NCBI RefSeq assembly: GCF_003932715.1
Contig: NZ_CP020700.1
Location: forward strand, 3,184,501 to 3,248,500
Source: Streptomyces tsukubensis
GTDB taxonomy: Bacteria; Actinomycetota; Actinomycetes; Streptomycetales; Streptomycetaceae
DNA: 64,000 nt
Reading direction: 5' to 3'
Shown here: piece by piece, positions 1-7,055 of the stretch
Layout: every line of letters starts with the position of its first letter
How positions within the stretch are numbered: the first letter of the stretch is position 1
Notes under the pieces: model-generated
The model's input: only the letters and a program-made list of their open reading frames with translations
Databases searched by the model: none
What the model was told of the DNA's origin: nothing
Program-made: the position numbers and the translations under genes

Positions 1-636
1 CGCGCCCGCTCCGTGCAGGAGGACTGGTTCTGGCACTTCCGCCTCACCGGTCCGTCGCTCGGTGTGGGCATCAGTATCACCGACCGCGGCTACCCCGCGG
101 GGCTCATCGAGGTCCACAAGTCGCGGGTGGTCCAGGAAGTCACCTACGACGGCCGGCCGCTCCAGCTGCTGGCCAATGCCGACAGCAGCGGCTGGCAGGG
201 CATATGGACCGGCCCGCACCACTGTCTGATCATGGAGTTCTCCGGCAACCGGGTCGACGCGGGCGCGGTCACCCAGGTTCTCGACCGGCTCTCCCTCACC
301 GACACCAGGGCCGGTCTGGTCGTCAAGCCGCGCTCCCGCGATCTGCGGGCGTGGAGCATGTACGGCGTCAAGTTCACCTCCGGCGGCTCCGTGACGATCT
401 ACCCCGCCGACGACGCCACCCAGCTGGTGCCGGAGAGCGCGGGCAAGTCCGTGGAGAACGGCGAGGTGTGGGTCAAGACGATGGGGATCGCCGGGGTGAC
501 CCGGGGCCGGAAGTTCCTGCACTCCGGGCCCAAGGCGGTCTGCCTCGTCGACGACGACGCCTCGGCCGATATCGGGGTCTCCACCGCCGACCAGGAGGAG
601 CTGCTCCAGTCGCTCGACGTGCGCTGGGGGGCGTGA
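1..636 (+). CDS. Unassigned protein, 5'-truncated by window edge
   Basis: The reading frame is open from base 1, so the gene probably begins upstream; the first internal GTG is at 13. About 210 residues are visible and I do not recognise the family. There is no signal peptide or membrane segment in the visible part. It contains a Trp/Phe-rich start (WFWHF) and mixed beta-like segments, and it ends in VRWGA. It stops 3 bases before the GTG of a MauD-like thioredoxin protein, which itself overlaps a Tat-exported Cys-rich protein, so the three look like one operon. By context it may belong to maturation or export of that cysteine-rich protein, but this is inference only. Confidence 0.6.
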   Translation, partial: RARSVQEDWFWHFRLTGPSLGVGISITDRGYPAGLIEVHKSRVVQEVTYDGRPLQLLANADSSGWQGIWTGPHHCLIMEFSGNRVDAGAVTQVLDRLSLTDTRAGLVVKPRSRDLRAWSMYGVKFTSGGSVTIYPADDATQLVPESAGKSVENGEVWVKTMGIAGVTRGRKFLHSGPKAVCLVDDDASADIGVSTADQEELLQSLDVRWGA

Positions 637-639
637 GGC

Positions 640-1182
640 GTGCAGAGCCTTCTGTGGGCCCTCCTGATCCTCGCCTGGGTCGCCGTGGTCTTCCTGACGT
701 TCGGTTATGCCGGGCTCGTCGCCAAGGTGCGGGAGCTGGAGGTGAACGGCGGCGGGTCCGGGTCCCCGGCGAACGACCGGTCGCGGCAGTGGCCCGATCT
801 GGCCGCCCCCGACACCGCGCACCGCACGCTGGCGCTGGTGGTCTCCTCCACCTGCCCCACCTGCGAGGAGGTCGCACCGGCCTGGTCCGGGCTGCGGGGC
901 GCCCTCACCGCTGCCGGACACCGCGCGGTCCTGGTCGACATCGACGGCTCGGGCACCTGGGACTCCATCGGCGCCGGTGAGATCGCCTCCGGCCCGGGGC
1001 TGTCCTCGCCGCTGCTGCTCGCCTACCAGCCGGCCCTGCTGGTCCTCGACGCGGACGGTTCGCTGCTGGCGGCGGAGCCCGTCGGCTCCGTCGAATCGCT
1101 GACCGCACTCACCGAGGAGTACTCCGGCGGCACCACCCCGCCGTCCACCACCTCTTCCCTCACGACGGGAGTCGCATCATGA
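640..1182 (+). CDS. MauD/TlpA-like membrane-anchored thioredoxin-fold protein
   Basis: This 180-aa protein has one N-terminal membrane segment (about residues 4-26, hydrophobic and Val/Leu/Ala-rich). A thioredoxin-type CPTC motif lies near residue 71 in the context SSTCPTCEEVAP, and a Ser/Thr-rich tail follows. The layout of anchor plus extracytoplasmic CxxC domain is that of MauD/TlpA/ResA thiol-disulphide proteins, which make or isomerise disulphides outside the membrane. The start is the GTG at 640, just after the previous stop. The stop overlaps the next start as ATGA, so translation of the two is probably coupled. The natural substrate would be the next gene's six-cysteine exported product. 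Fold assignment is fairly safe; substrate is inferred. Confidence 0.7.
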   Translation: MQSLLWALLILAWVAVVFLTFGYAGLVAKVRELEVNGGGSGSPANDRSRQWPDLAAPDTAHRTLALVVSSTCPTCEEVAPAWSGLRGALTAAGHRAVLVDIDGSGTWDSIGAGEIASGPGLSSPLLLAYQPALLVLDADGSLLAAEPVGSVESLTALTEEYSGGTTPPSTTSSLTTGVAS

Positions 1183-1694
1183 GCAGTGCCTTCCTTCAGT
1201 CCATCCCCGAAGTGACCACGACGCCCACCTCGGGCGACCTGCGCTCCACCGCGCCGGTGCCGTCCCCCGCCCCGGCCGTGAAGACCTCGGGCGGTTTCGG
1301 CCGCCGGACCTTCGTACGGACCGCGATGGCGGGCGCGGCGACCCTGGCGATCACCGGTCTCGGCTGGGTCGGCGGCACCCCGTCCTGGGCCTTCAGCCGT
1401 ACCTCGCGCCACCCGGCGCACTGCATGAACGTCGATGTCCCCGGTGACACGCCGTGTTGGGGCCGCCAGTACATCAGCTCGGTGTACTGCGCCTCGGACG
1501 GCTACCACCGCACCGACACCGAGACCCACCAGTGGTACACCCGCAAGTACGGCTGGGAGGCCGCCTGCGGCGGCTACGCGGGCTGGTACTGGCGGATGGC
1601 GAACGGTTCGACCGTGCACTGCTGGGACGGCTACTTCGAGGACATCAAGCCCGGCCACTCGGCGCGTTTCACCACGAGCTGCAAGAGCGGCTGA
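1179..1694 (+). CDS. Tat-exported Cys/Trp-rich protein, loosely like methylamine dehydrogenase light chain
   Basis: This 171-aa protein has a Tat signal (RRTFVRTAMAG around residues 42-52, followed by a hydrophobic stretch and a WAFS cleavage region). The mature part of about 90 residues has six cysteines, enough for three disulphides, and many Trp/Tyr residues (PCWG, YGWEAACGG, GWYW, HCWDGYF). The gene is coupled by a 4-base overlap to a MauD-like thioredoxin gene. MauD is the disulphide factor for the Tat-exported, disulphide-rich light chain of methylamine dehydrogenase, which carries a cross-linked Trp cofactor. The size, Tat signal and partner fit that theme, but the mature sequence does not visibly align, and no heavy chain is in view. 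It could equally be an unrelated secreted disulphide protein. Confidence 0.65.
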   Translation: MSSAFLQSIPEVTTTPTSGDLRSTAPVPSPAPAVKTSGGFGRRTFVRTAMAGAATLAITGLGWVGGTPSWAFSRTSRHPAHCMNVDVPGDTPCWGRQYISSVYCASDGYHRTDTETHQWYTRKYGWEAACGGYAGWYWRMANGSTVHCWDGYFEDIKPGHSARFTTSCKSG

Positions 1695-1864
1695 GGCACC
1701 GCCCGGCCCGGACGCCCGGCGCCGCGGGGCACCCCGGCCGCCGTCGCTCCTCCCGCGCGACGGCGGCCGGCGGACCGCGTCGCCGCCGACCGGGAGACCG
1801 CACCGGTCTCCCGGGGCCGTCCGGGCCCGGCACGCCTCCCGAGCCCGCTCGTATCCGAAGAGGT

Positions 1865-1907
1865 CCTGTCCGGGCGGTCCCGGGTCCGCCGAGACCGCCC
1901 GGACAGG
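1865..1907 (+). terminator. Strong intrinsic hairpin after the thioredoxin/Tat operon
   Basis: A perfect 15-bp inverted repeat (1865-1879 with 1893-1907, arm CCTGTCCGGGCGGTC) with a 13-base loop lies 170 bases after the Tat-protein stop. There is no T-run, as is usual in Streptomyces. It probably ends the operon transcript. Confidence 0.6.
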
Positions 1908-1926
1908 GCCCGGGCCAAGGACACCC

Positions 1927-1966
1927 GAGGACACCTGAGGACACCTGACGACATCTGAGGACATCT
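1927..1966 (+). repeat. Four tandem decamers ending exactly at a start codon
   Basis: The decamer GAGGACACCT is repeated four times with small changes (GAGGACACCT twice, GACGACATCT, GAGGACATCT). It runs straight into the ATG at 1967. Each unit contains a purine-rich GAGGA, or the variant GACGA, that resembles a ribosome binding site. Confidence 0.75.
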
Positions 1967-2173
1967 ATGGCGCTCACGCATCCGCCGGAAACCCGGCGCC
2001 CCAGCACCCCCGGAGTCTCCGCACTCGTCGCGGGGACGGTCGGCCTGTTCATGACGGCCGTCGCCGCCGCCGGGGCGGCCTGGGGCCCGGCCGCCCTGCA
2101 CGGGGTGCTCACCGCGGTCGCCGCCTGCGCGGTGGCCGTACTGGCCGGCTATTCGCTCTCGGGATCCGTTTGA
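1967..2173 (+). CDS. Small membrane protein, unassigned
   Basis: This 68-aa protein has a short polar N-terminus (to about residue 17) followed by two hydrophobic segments, roughly residues 18-38 and 46-63, rich in Ala/Val/Gly. It is therefore probably a two-pass membrane protein. I do not recognise a family. The ATG follows four tandem decamers that supply GAGGA-like ribosome-binding sequences, the last starting 10 bases upstream. Its composition matches neighbouring genes. It lies between the Cys-rich operon and another membrane protein gene on the same strand, 54 bases before the latter. Confidence 0.5.
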   Translation: MALTHPPETRRPSTPGVSALVAGTVGLFMTAVAAAGAAWGPAALHGVLTAVAACAVAVLAGYSLSGSV

Positions 2174-2227
2174 AGCCACAACTCAGCGGGTCTGCTGACC
2201 TCGTCGGTCTGGCGGGGAACGAGAAAC

Positions 2228-2761
2228 GTGCAGTACTTCGTCCGGGGACTGTTCCTCGGCGGCTTCGCCACCGGGCTGCTTCTGCTGCTGCCCGCGGCAC
2301 TGGTCCAGGCAGTGGCGCCCGATACGGTGCGCACGGCCGCCTTCACGGCGGCGGCGGTCGTCTTCCTCGCCATCGAGATCCGGCTCCTGCCGTTCCGCAT
2401 GCCGCAGAACGCCCGGCTGGTGCCCAGTGACATCGTGGTCCGCACGGACGGCAGCGGCGCGCTCCAGTTCGGCTTCGAGATGGGGACCGGTCTGCGGACC
2501 TTCGTACCGTCCCATCTGCCGTACGTGGCGATCGCGGCGCTCCTGTTCGCGGGACCGTGGTGGGCGACCCCGCTCGGCGGGCTGGCCTTCGCGCTGGGGC
2601 GGGCGCTGATGGTGCGCTCGTCGGTCCGCTCGGGCGACGCGTCCGCGTGGGACGCGGCCTTCGTCGAGCGGCGGCGGCGAATCCTGTGGCTGCTGTGGGT
2701 GATCGCGGTCTGCGCGGGCACGGTGGCGGTGCTGATCCGGCACGGGAACCTGCCGTGGTGA
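2228..2761 (+). CDS. Polytopic membrane protein, unassigned
   Basis: This 177-aa protein starts at GTG 2228. Hydrophobic segments occur near residues 6-28, 32-52, 100-120 and 155-172, so it probably has four membrane passes. The stretch between segments two and three carries charged and aromatic residues. A basic ERRRR motif precedes the last segment. No family or catalytic motif is recognised. It is on the same strand as the small membrane protein upstream. A three-fold 9-bp repeat (GCCCTGTCC, 2780-2806) and a strong hairpin follow it. Confidence 0.55.
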   Translation: MQYFVRGLFLGGFATGLLLLLPAALVQAVAPDTVRTAAFTAAAVVFLAIEIRLLPFRMPQNARLVPSDIVVRTDGSGALQFGFEMGTGLRTFVPSHLPYVAIAALLFAGPWWATPLGGLAFALGRALMVRSSVRSGDASAWDAAFVERRRRILWLLWVIAVCAGTVAVLIRHGNLPW

Positions 2762-2779
2762 CACGGACCGGATGATTCC

Positions 2780-2875
2780 GCCCTGTCCGCCCTGTCCGCC
2801 CTGTCCGGCTCTGTCGGCGGGGCGGGGCCGGACGGAGAAACGCCCGGCCCCGGGGGAGTGACCCCGGGGCCGGGC
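2780..2875 (+). terminator. Tandem 9-mer repeat and perfect GC hairpin terminator
   Basis: GCCCTGTCC is repeated three times at 2780-2806. It is followed by a perfect 14-bp hairpin, arms 2842-2855 (GCCCGGCCCCGGGG) and 2862-2875, with a 6-base loop GAGTGA. It sits between the membrane protein stop and murF and should insulate the two units. Confidence 0.65.
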
Positions 2876-2977
2876 TCCGCCGTGTACGGGCCCCCTGCGC
2901 CCCGCCCGTTGCAGAATGGGCCGGTGCGCCCGCCCGGGGCGGGCGCGGGAGTTCCGTCCCGTCCCCCGAGGAGAACA

Positions 2978-4363
2978 GTGATCCCTCTGACCCTGGCCGA
3001 GATCGCGGAGTCGACCGGCGGCACGCTTCACCGGATCGGCGATCCCGCGGCCCGGGTGACCGGCCCGCTGTCCTTCGACACCCGGGACATCGCGCCCGGC
3101 GGGCTCTTCGCCTGTCTGCGCGGCCGGTCCGCCGACGGGCACGACTACGCGGACCGGGCGGTGGCCGAGGGCGGCGCGGTCGCGGTGCTGGCGGCGCGCC
3201 CGGTCGGCGCGCCCGCAGTCGTCGTCGACGACGTCCTCGACGCTATGGCCCGGATCGCGCGGCTGGTCGCCGCCCGGTACCAGGGCACGGTCGTCGGGAT
3301 CACCGGTTCGGCGGGGAAGACGTCCACCAAGGACGTTCTGGAGACGGTCCTGGCCGCGCACGGTCCGACGGTCGCGAACGCCCGCAGCTTCAACAACGAG
3401 ATCGGCTTCCCGGTGACGGTCTCCCGGGTCGAACCGGACACCCGCTTCCTGGTGCTGGAGATGGGCGCGCGGGGGAAGGGCCATATCGCTGAACTGTGCG
3501 GGGTCGTCCGCCCGCGGGTGGCGACCGTCCTCAATGTCGGCTCGGCGCATCTGGGCGAGTTCGGCAGCCGGGAGGCGATCGCGGACGCAAAGGCGGAGAT
3601 CGTACGGGCGCTGCCGCCGGACGGTGTCGCGGTGCTCAACGGGGACGATCCCCTGGTGGCGGCCATGGCCGGGGAGACTGCGGCCCGGGTGCTGACGTTC
3701 GGCACCGCACCGGGGTGCACGGTACGGGCGGAGGACGTCCGGACCGCATCGGGGCATCCCGCTTTCACGCTGTCGTACGGTGCCGAGCGCGCCGGTGTCG
3801 TCCTGCACGGCATCCACGGCCGCCACCACGTCACCAACGCACTGGCCGCGGCGGCGACGGCGCTGGCGGCCGGCGTGCCCTTCGCTACGGTCGCCGCCGG
3901 ACTGCCGCGGGCCCGGATCTCCTCCGGCGGCCGGATGCAGGTCCTGGAGCGGGGCGACGAGGTGACCGTCGTCAACGACGCCTTCAACGCCTCCCCGGAG
4001 GCCGTGCTCGCCGCCCTCGACGCGCTCGCGGACATCGCGGGCCCGGCGCGCCGCAGGGTCGCCGTCCTCGGTGAGATGGCGGAACTCGGGCCGGACGCGG
4101 GCGACTGGCACGACGCGGTCGCCCGCAAGGTCGTCGCGACGGGCGTCCACCGCACGATCGGCGTCGGCGGCGAGCTGGCGGCCCGGATGGTGACGGCGAT
4201 CCGCGCGGCGGGCCTGGACGCCTACCACGCCGAGGGCGCCCGCGGCCCGGCCCTGACGGACCGGGTCCACGGCGAACTGCGCCCCGGGGACGTGGTCCTG
4301 GTGAAGGGAGCGAACTCGCTGGGCCTGGAGGGCGTCGCCAACGATCTGGCGGGGCGGGCGTAG
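2978..4363 (+). CDS. murF: UDP-N-acetylmuramoyl-tripeptide--D-alanyl-D-alanine ligase
   Basis: MurF adds D-Ala-D-Ala to UDP-MurNAc-tripeptide in the cytoplasm, finishing the peptidoglycan pentapeptide precursor. The protein is 461 aa, normal for MurF. It shows the Mur ligase order: an N-terminal substrate domain with FDTRDI, the ATP loop GITGSAGKTSTKD near residue 112, NARSFNNEIGFP for the central domain, the LEMGARGKGHI block, and VNDAFNASPEA plus VAVLGEMAELG in the C-terminal domain. The GTG at 2978 is chosen because GAGGAG lies just upstream; the frame is open further 5' but has no better start. It stands outside any division/cell-wall gene cluster, so it may be a second copy rather than the housekeeping one. 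Confidence 0.85.
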   Translation: MIPLTLAEIAESTGGTLHRIGDPAARVTGPLSFDTRDIAPGGLFACLRGRSADGHDYADRAVAEGGAVAVLAARPVGAPAVVVDDVLDAMARIARLVAARYQGTVVGITGSAGKTSTKDVLETVLAAHGPTVANARSFNNEIGFPVTVSRVEPDTRFLVLEMGARGKGHIAELCGVVRPRVATVLNVGSAHLGEFGSREAIADAKAEIVRALPPDGVAVLNGDDPLVAAMAGETAARVLTFGTAPGCTVRAEDVRTASGHPAFTLSYGAERAGVVLHGIHGRHHVTNALAAAATALAAGVPFATVAAGLPRARISSGGRMQVLERGDEVTVVNDAFNASPEAVLAALDALADIAGPARRRVAVLGEMAELGPDAGDWHDAVARKVVATGVHRTIGVGGELAARMVTAIRAAGLDAYHAEGARGPALTDRVHGELRPGDVVLVKGANSLGLEGVANDLAGRA

Positions 4364-4379
4364 CCCGTACACGCAGCCG

Positions 4380-4946
4380 TCAGCAGGCCGTGGGCGTACC
4401 GTCCAGCATCGAGTACGCGTCCACCTCCACCTGCTTCCTCACAGGGTCCGCGCGCGCCGAGTTCACGGGTGCGAAGCCGACGGTCACCACCACGTCCCCG
4501 TTCTTCAGCCGCTTCTCGAAGCAGAGGTCGGCGGGGTCGTGGGGATCGTCCCCAGCGCTCACGACCGGGCGGCGCGTCCAGCCGTCCCGCTCCGCGACGG
4601 CGCGCAGCCGGTCGGCGACGTCCTGCCGGTCCCCGGTGAGCCGGAACACCGTGTGGCCCGTGACGAGTTCGTCGCCGCTGTCGTCGAGGCAGCCCGCCGA
4701 GGCGCCGGGGGTCTCGAAGCCCTTGACCGGCGCGGTGCCGGGCGGGGGTCCGGCGAAGAACGGCAGGGCGTCGATCTCCCGCTCCAGCGGGCCGGTCGCC
4801 GCACAGTCGTCGAAGGTGTTGAGGAATCCGGTGTCGAGATAACGGAGGATCCGCTCCTTCGTGGTGACCCCCAGGGCGAGCAGCAGCGCGACCGCCGACA
4901 GCACGGCCATGACCTTCTGCCGCTCCCGGTTGCGCTGCACCCACAT
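4380..4946 (-). CDS. Membrane-anchored extracytoplasmic protein, unassigned
   Basis: This 188-aa protein has a short basic N-terminus, one hydrophobic segment (residues 13-28) with no obvious cleavage site, and an extracytoplasmic domain with four cysteines (DDCAATG, AGCLDD, DLCFEK and the C-terminal TAC), possibly two disulphides. No family is recognised; the pattern resembles small Streptomyces membrane proteins of unknown role. It converges with murF, ending 16 bases beyond the murF stop. It is transcribed away from the SGNH hydrolase gene. Confidence 0.55.
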   Translation of the reverse strand: MWVQRNRERQKVMAVLSAVALLLALGVTTKERILRYLDTGFLNTFDDCAATGPLEREIDALPFFAGPPPGTAPVKGFETPGASAGCLDDSGDELVTGHTVFRLTGDRQDVADRLRAVAERDGWTRRPVVSAGDDPHDPADLCFEKRLKNGDVVVTVGFAPVNSARADPVRKQVEVDAYSMLDGTPTAC

Positions 4947-5078
4947 GCCGCCACCCGCCCCACTCGGTTATCGGAGATCGAACATACACAGGATTAAACA
5001 GCCGTACGATCCCCAGAGACTTCCCCCAACTCCCCCACTCTTGTGGCTTGTTGAGCCACCGGAAGGCGGTACGGCACC

Positions 5079-6371
5079 ATGCGCCTGGCGCTCCGGCACC
5101 TCTCCCTGACCTCCGTCGCGGCGGTCGTCACCACCGCGCTCGCCCTGACCCCCGCTCCGGCGACGGCCGCGCAGGCCCCGCACGGGGACGGCGGCTGGGC
5201 GGCTTCCTGGGGGGTGTCGCACAAGTATCCGGGCGCGCCCGCGGGGTGGCCGCCCAACTGGTCGTCCGACGGCTTCACCGACGAGAGCGTCCGCCAGGTC
5301 CTGCGGGTCTCGGCGGCGGGCTCCCAGGTCCGGCTGCGGGTGTCGAACCGGTACGGCACCAGGCCGCTCGTGGTCACCGCCGCGACGGTCGCCCGCAGCG
5401 GGGAGGGGGCCGCGGTCCGGCCCGGCACGGTACGGACCCTGCGGTTCCAGGGCGGTCGGGGGCTCACCGTACCGGCGGGGAAGGACGCCGTATCGGACGC
5501 GGTGGCCCTGCCCGTACGCCCGCTGGAGAAGCTCACGGTCACCCTGCACTTCGCACCCGGTGGCACCGGCCCCGTCTCGTACCACCCCGAAGGGCTGACG
5601 GCGAGCTACCGGGCGGCGGGCGATCGGACCCGCGACACGTCCGGGCAGCCCTTCGCGGGTGACTCCAGTTACGCCTACTACGTGATCTCCGGGGTCGAGG
5701 TCTCCGGGCGGCGGACGGAGGGCACCGTCGTCGCGTTCGGGGACTCCATCACCGACGGCGCCGGCTCCACACCGGGCGCCGACAACCGCTACCCCGACCA
5801 GTTGGCGGAGCACCTGCTCGCCGCCCGGTCACGGCTCTCGGTGGTCAACGCCGGAATGAGCGGCAACACGCTCCTGACGGACTCGCCCTGCTTCGGCCAG
5901 AAGGGCGTCGACCGCTTCCGCCACGATGTGCTGGACCGGCCGGGCATCCGTACCGCCGTCGTCCTGATCGGCATCAACGACATCGGCGCGGGCGGCGGAC
6001 CGGACTTCGGCTGCGGTGTCGCCCCCGAGGTCACCGCCCGGGACGTCATCGACGGCCACCGGGCCCTGATCCGGATGGCGAAGGCCCGCGGGGTGAAGAT
6101 CGTCGGCGCGACCATCACCCCCTTCAAGGGCATCCAGTACGACGGCTACTACTCGGAGGCCAAGAACGCGGTCCGCAAGGAGGTCAACCAGTGGATCCGC
6201 ACCGGCGGCGCGTACGACGCGGTCGCGGATCTGGACCTGGCCCTCCGCAACCCCGCCGACCCGGACACCCTGCTCCCCGCCTACGACTCGGGCGACCGGA
6301 TCCACCCGGGCGACGCGGGCATGGACGCGATCGCCCGGACGGTCCTGCCGCAGGTGACCGGCGAGGAGTGA
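5079..6371 (+). CDS. Secreted SGNH/GDSL-family hydrolase
   Basis: This 430-aa protein has a Sec signal peptide (residues 1-31, ending ATAAQA). About 185 residues of beta-rich N-terminal domain precede the hydrolase domain. Block I is VVAFGDSITDG with the nucleophile Ser, at about residue 222. The other blocks are VVNAGMSGN, LIGINDIG and DRIHPGDAG with the catalytic Asp-His pair. SGNH enzymes hydrolyse esters such as acetylated sugars or lipids; the substrate cannot be read from sequence. GGAAGG lies about 12 bases before the ATG. The protein is exported and probably released into the medium. Confidence 0.85.
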   Translation: MRLALRHLSLTSVAAVVTTALALTPAPATAAQAPHGDGGWAASWGVSHKYPGAPAGWPPNWSSDGFTDESVRQVLRVSAAGSQVRLRVSNRYGTRPLVVTAATVARSGEGAAVRPGTVRTLRFQGGRGLTVPAGKDAVSDAVALPVRPLEKLTVTLHFAPGGTGPVSYHPEGLTASYRAAGDRTRDTSGQPFAGDSSYAYYVISGVEVSGRRTEGTVVAFGDSITDGAGSTPGADNRYPDQLAEHLLAARSRLSVVNAGMSGNTLLTDSPCFGQKGVDRFRHDVLDRPGIRTAVVLIGINDIGAGGGPDFGCGVAPEVTARDVIDGHRALIRMAKARGVKIVGATITPFKGIQYDGYYSEAKNAVRKEVNQWIRTGGAYDAVADLDLALRNPADPDTLLPAYDSGDRIHPGDAGMDAIARTVLPQVTGEE

Positions 6372-6389
6372 CCCGGAAGGGCGGCCCGG

Positions 6390-6959
6390 TCAGTCGTCCC
6401 CGTCGTCCCCTTCACGGTCTTCGCGGTCTTCCCGGTCTTCGCCCCACTCGCGATCCCAGCCACGGTCCCAGCCGCGGTCCCGGTCCCGGTCCTTGCCCCG
6501 GACGCCGTCGGGACGCGTGGTCGGGCGGGGGTCGGGGCGGGGCGTGGGGTGGGCTGCGGGGCGGGGGGTGCTCCGTGGGGGCGGCGGGGCGGCCGCGGGG
6601 CGGGCGGGTGCCGCAGCGGGTTCGGCGGCCGCCGCCGGGCCGCCGATGGGCGGCTGGTGGGTACGGGGCGGCGCCGGGGGCTCGGTGCGCGGTGCGGCCG
6701 CGGGGGCCGGGGCGGCGGCCGGCGCCGGGGGCTCACCGAGGTCGAGATCGGCCGAGCCCGCGTTCCGGTCGTCGGCGCGGGCGCCGGTGCCGTCGTCCTG
6801 CGCGAGGAGCGCCGTACTCGCCACGCCCGCGCTGAGGGTCAGCGCCACCCCCGTACCCAGCAGTGTCCGCCCGACCCGCGACAGCGGGGACAGCGGTGTC
6901 TCGTCGGTCAGCCATATGCCGTCCCCCGCACGGTGACGGCCCTTCGTCCTGCGCACCAT
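6390..6959 (-). CDS. Membrane-anchored Ala/Pro-rich protein with charged C-terminal repeats
   Basis: This 189-aa protein starts with MVRRTKGRHR. Upstream in-frame codons add a Cys-containing stretch with no sign of selection, so ATG 6959 is preferred. A hydrophobic segment (about residues 33-52) is followed by a Pro/Ala-rich region (to about 150) typical of cell-wall-spanning linkers. The tail is rich in Asp, Arg, Trp and Glu, built of DRDRDRGWDRGWDRE-like units and ending EGDDGDD. No family is recognised. It may be a surface or wall-associated protein with a polyampholyte tail. The GC-rich low-complexity composition makes even the gene call moderate. Confidence 0.45.
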   Translation of the reverse strand: MVRRTKGRHRAGDGIWLTDETPLSPLSRVGRTLLGTGVALTLSAGVASTALLAQDDGTGARADDRNAGSADLDLGEPPAPAAAPAPAAAPRTEPPAPPRTHQPPIGGPAAAAEPAAAPARPAAAPPPPRSTPRPAAHPTPRPDPRPTTRPDGVRGKDRDRDRGWDRGWDREWGEDREDREDREGDDGDD

Positions 6960-7055
6960 GGCGGACACTATGCAGTACCCGCGCGCCTCCGGGCAGGGGT
7001 CTTCACAGAACGCGACCGTTGCTCCGTGCACCCACCCGGCCGCCCGGGGCCGCGG

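Noticed and set aside
2183..4372. Very long minus-strand reading frame opposite murF
   Set aside because: It mirrors the GC-rich codon pattern of murF, has Arg/Gly/Ala-rich nonsense composition and no family motif.
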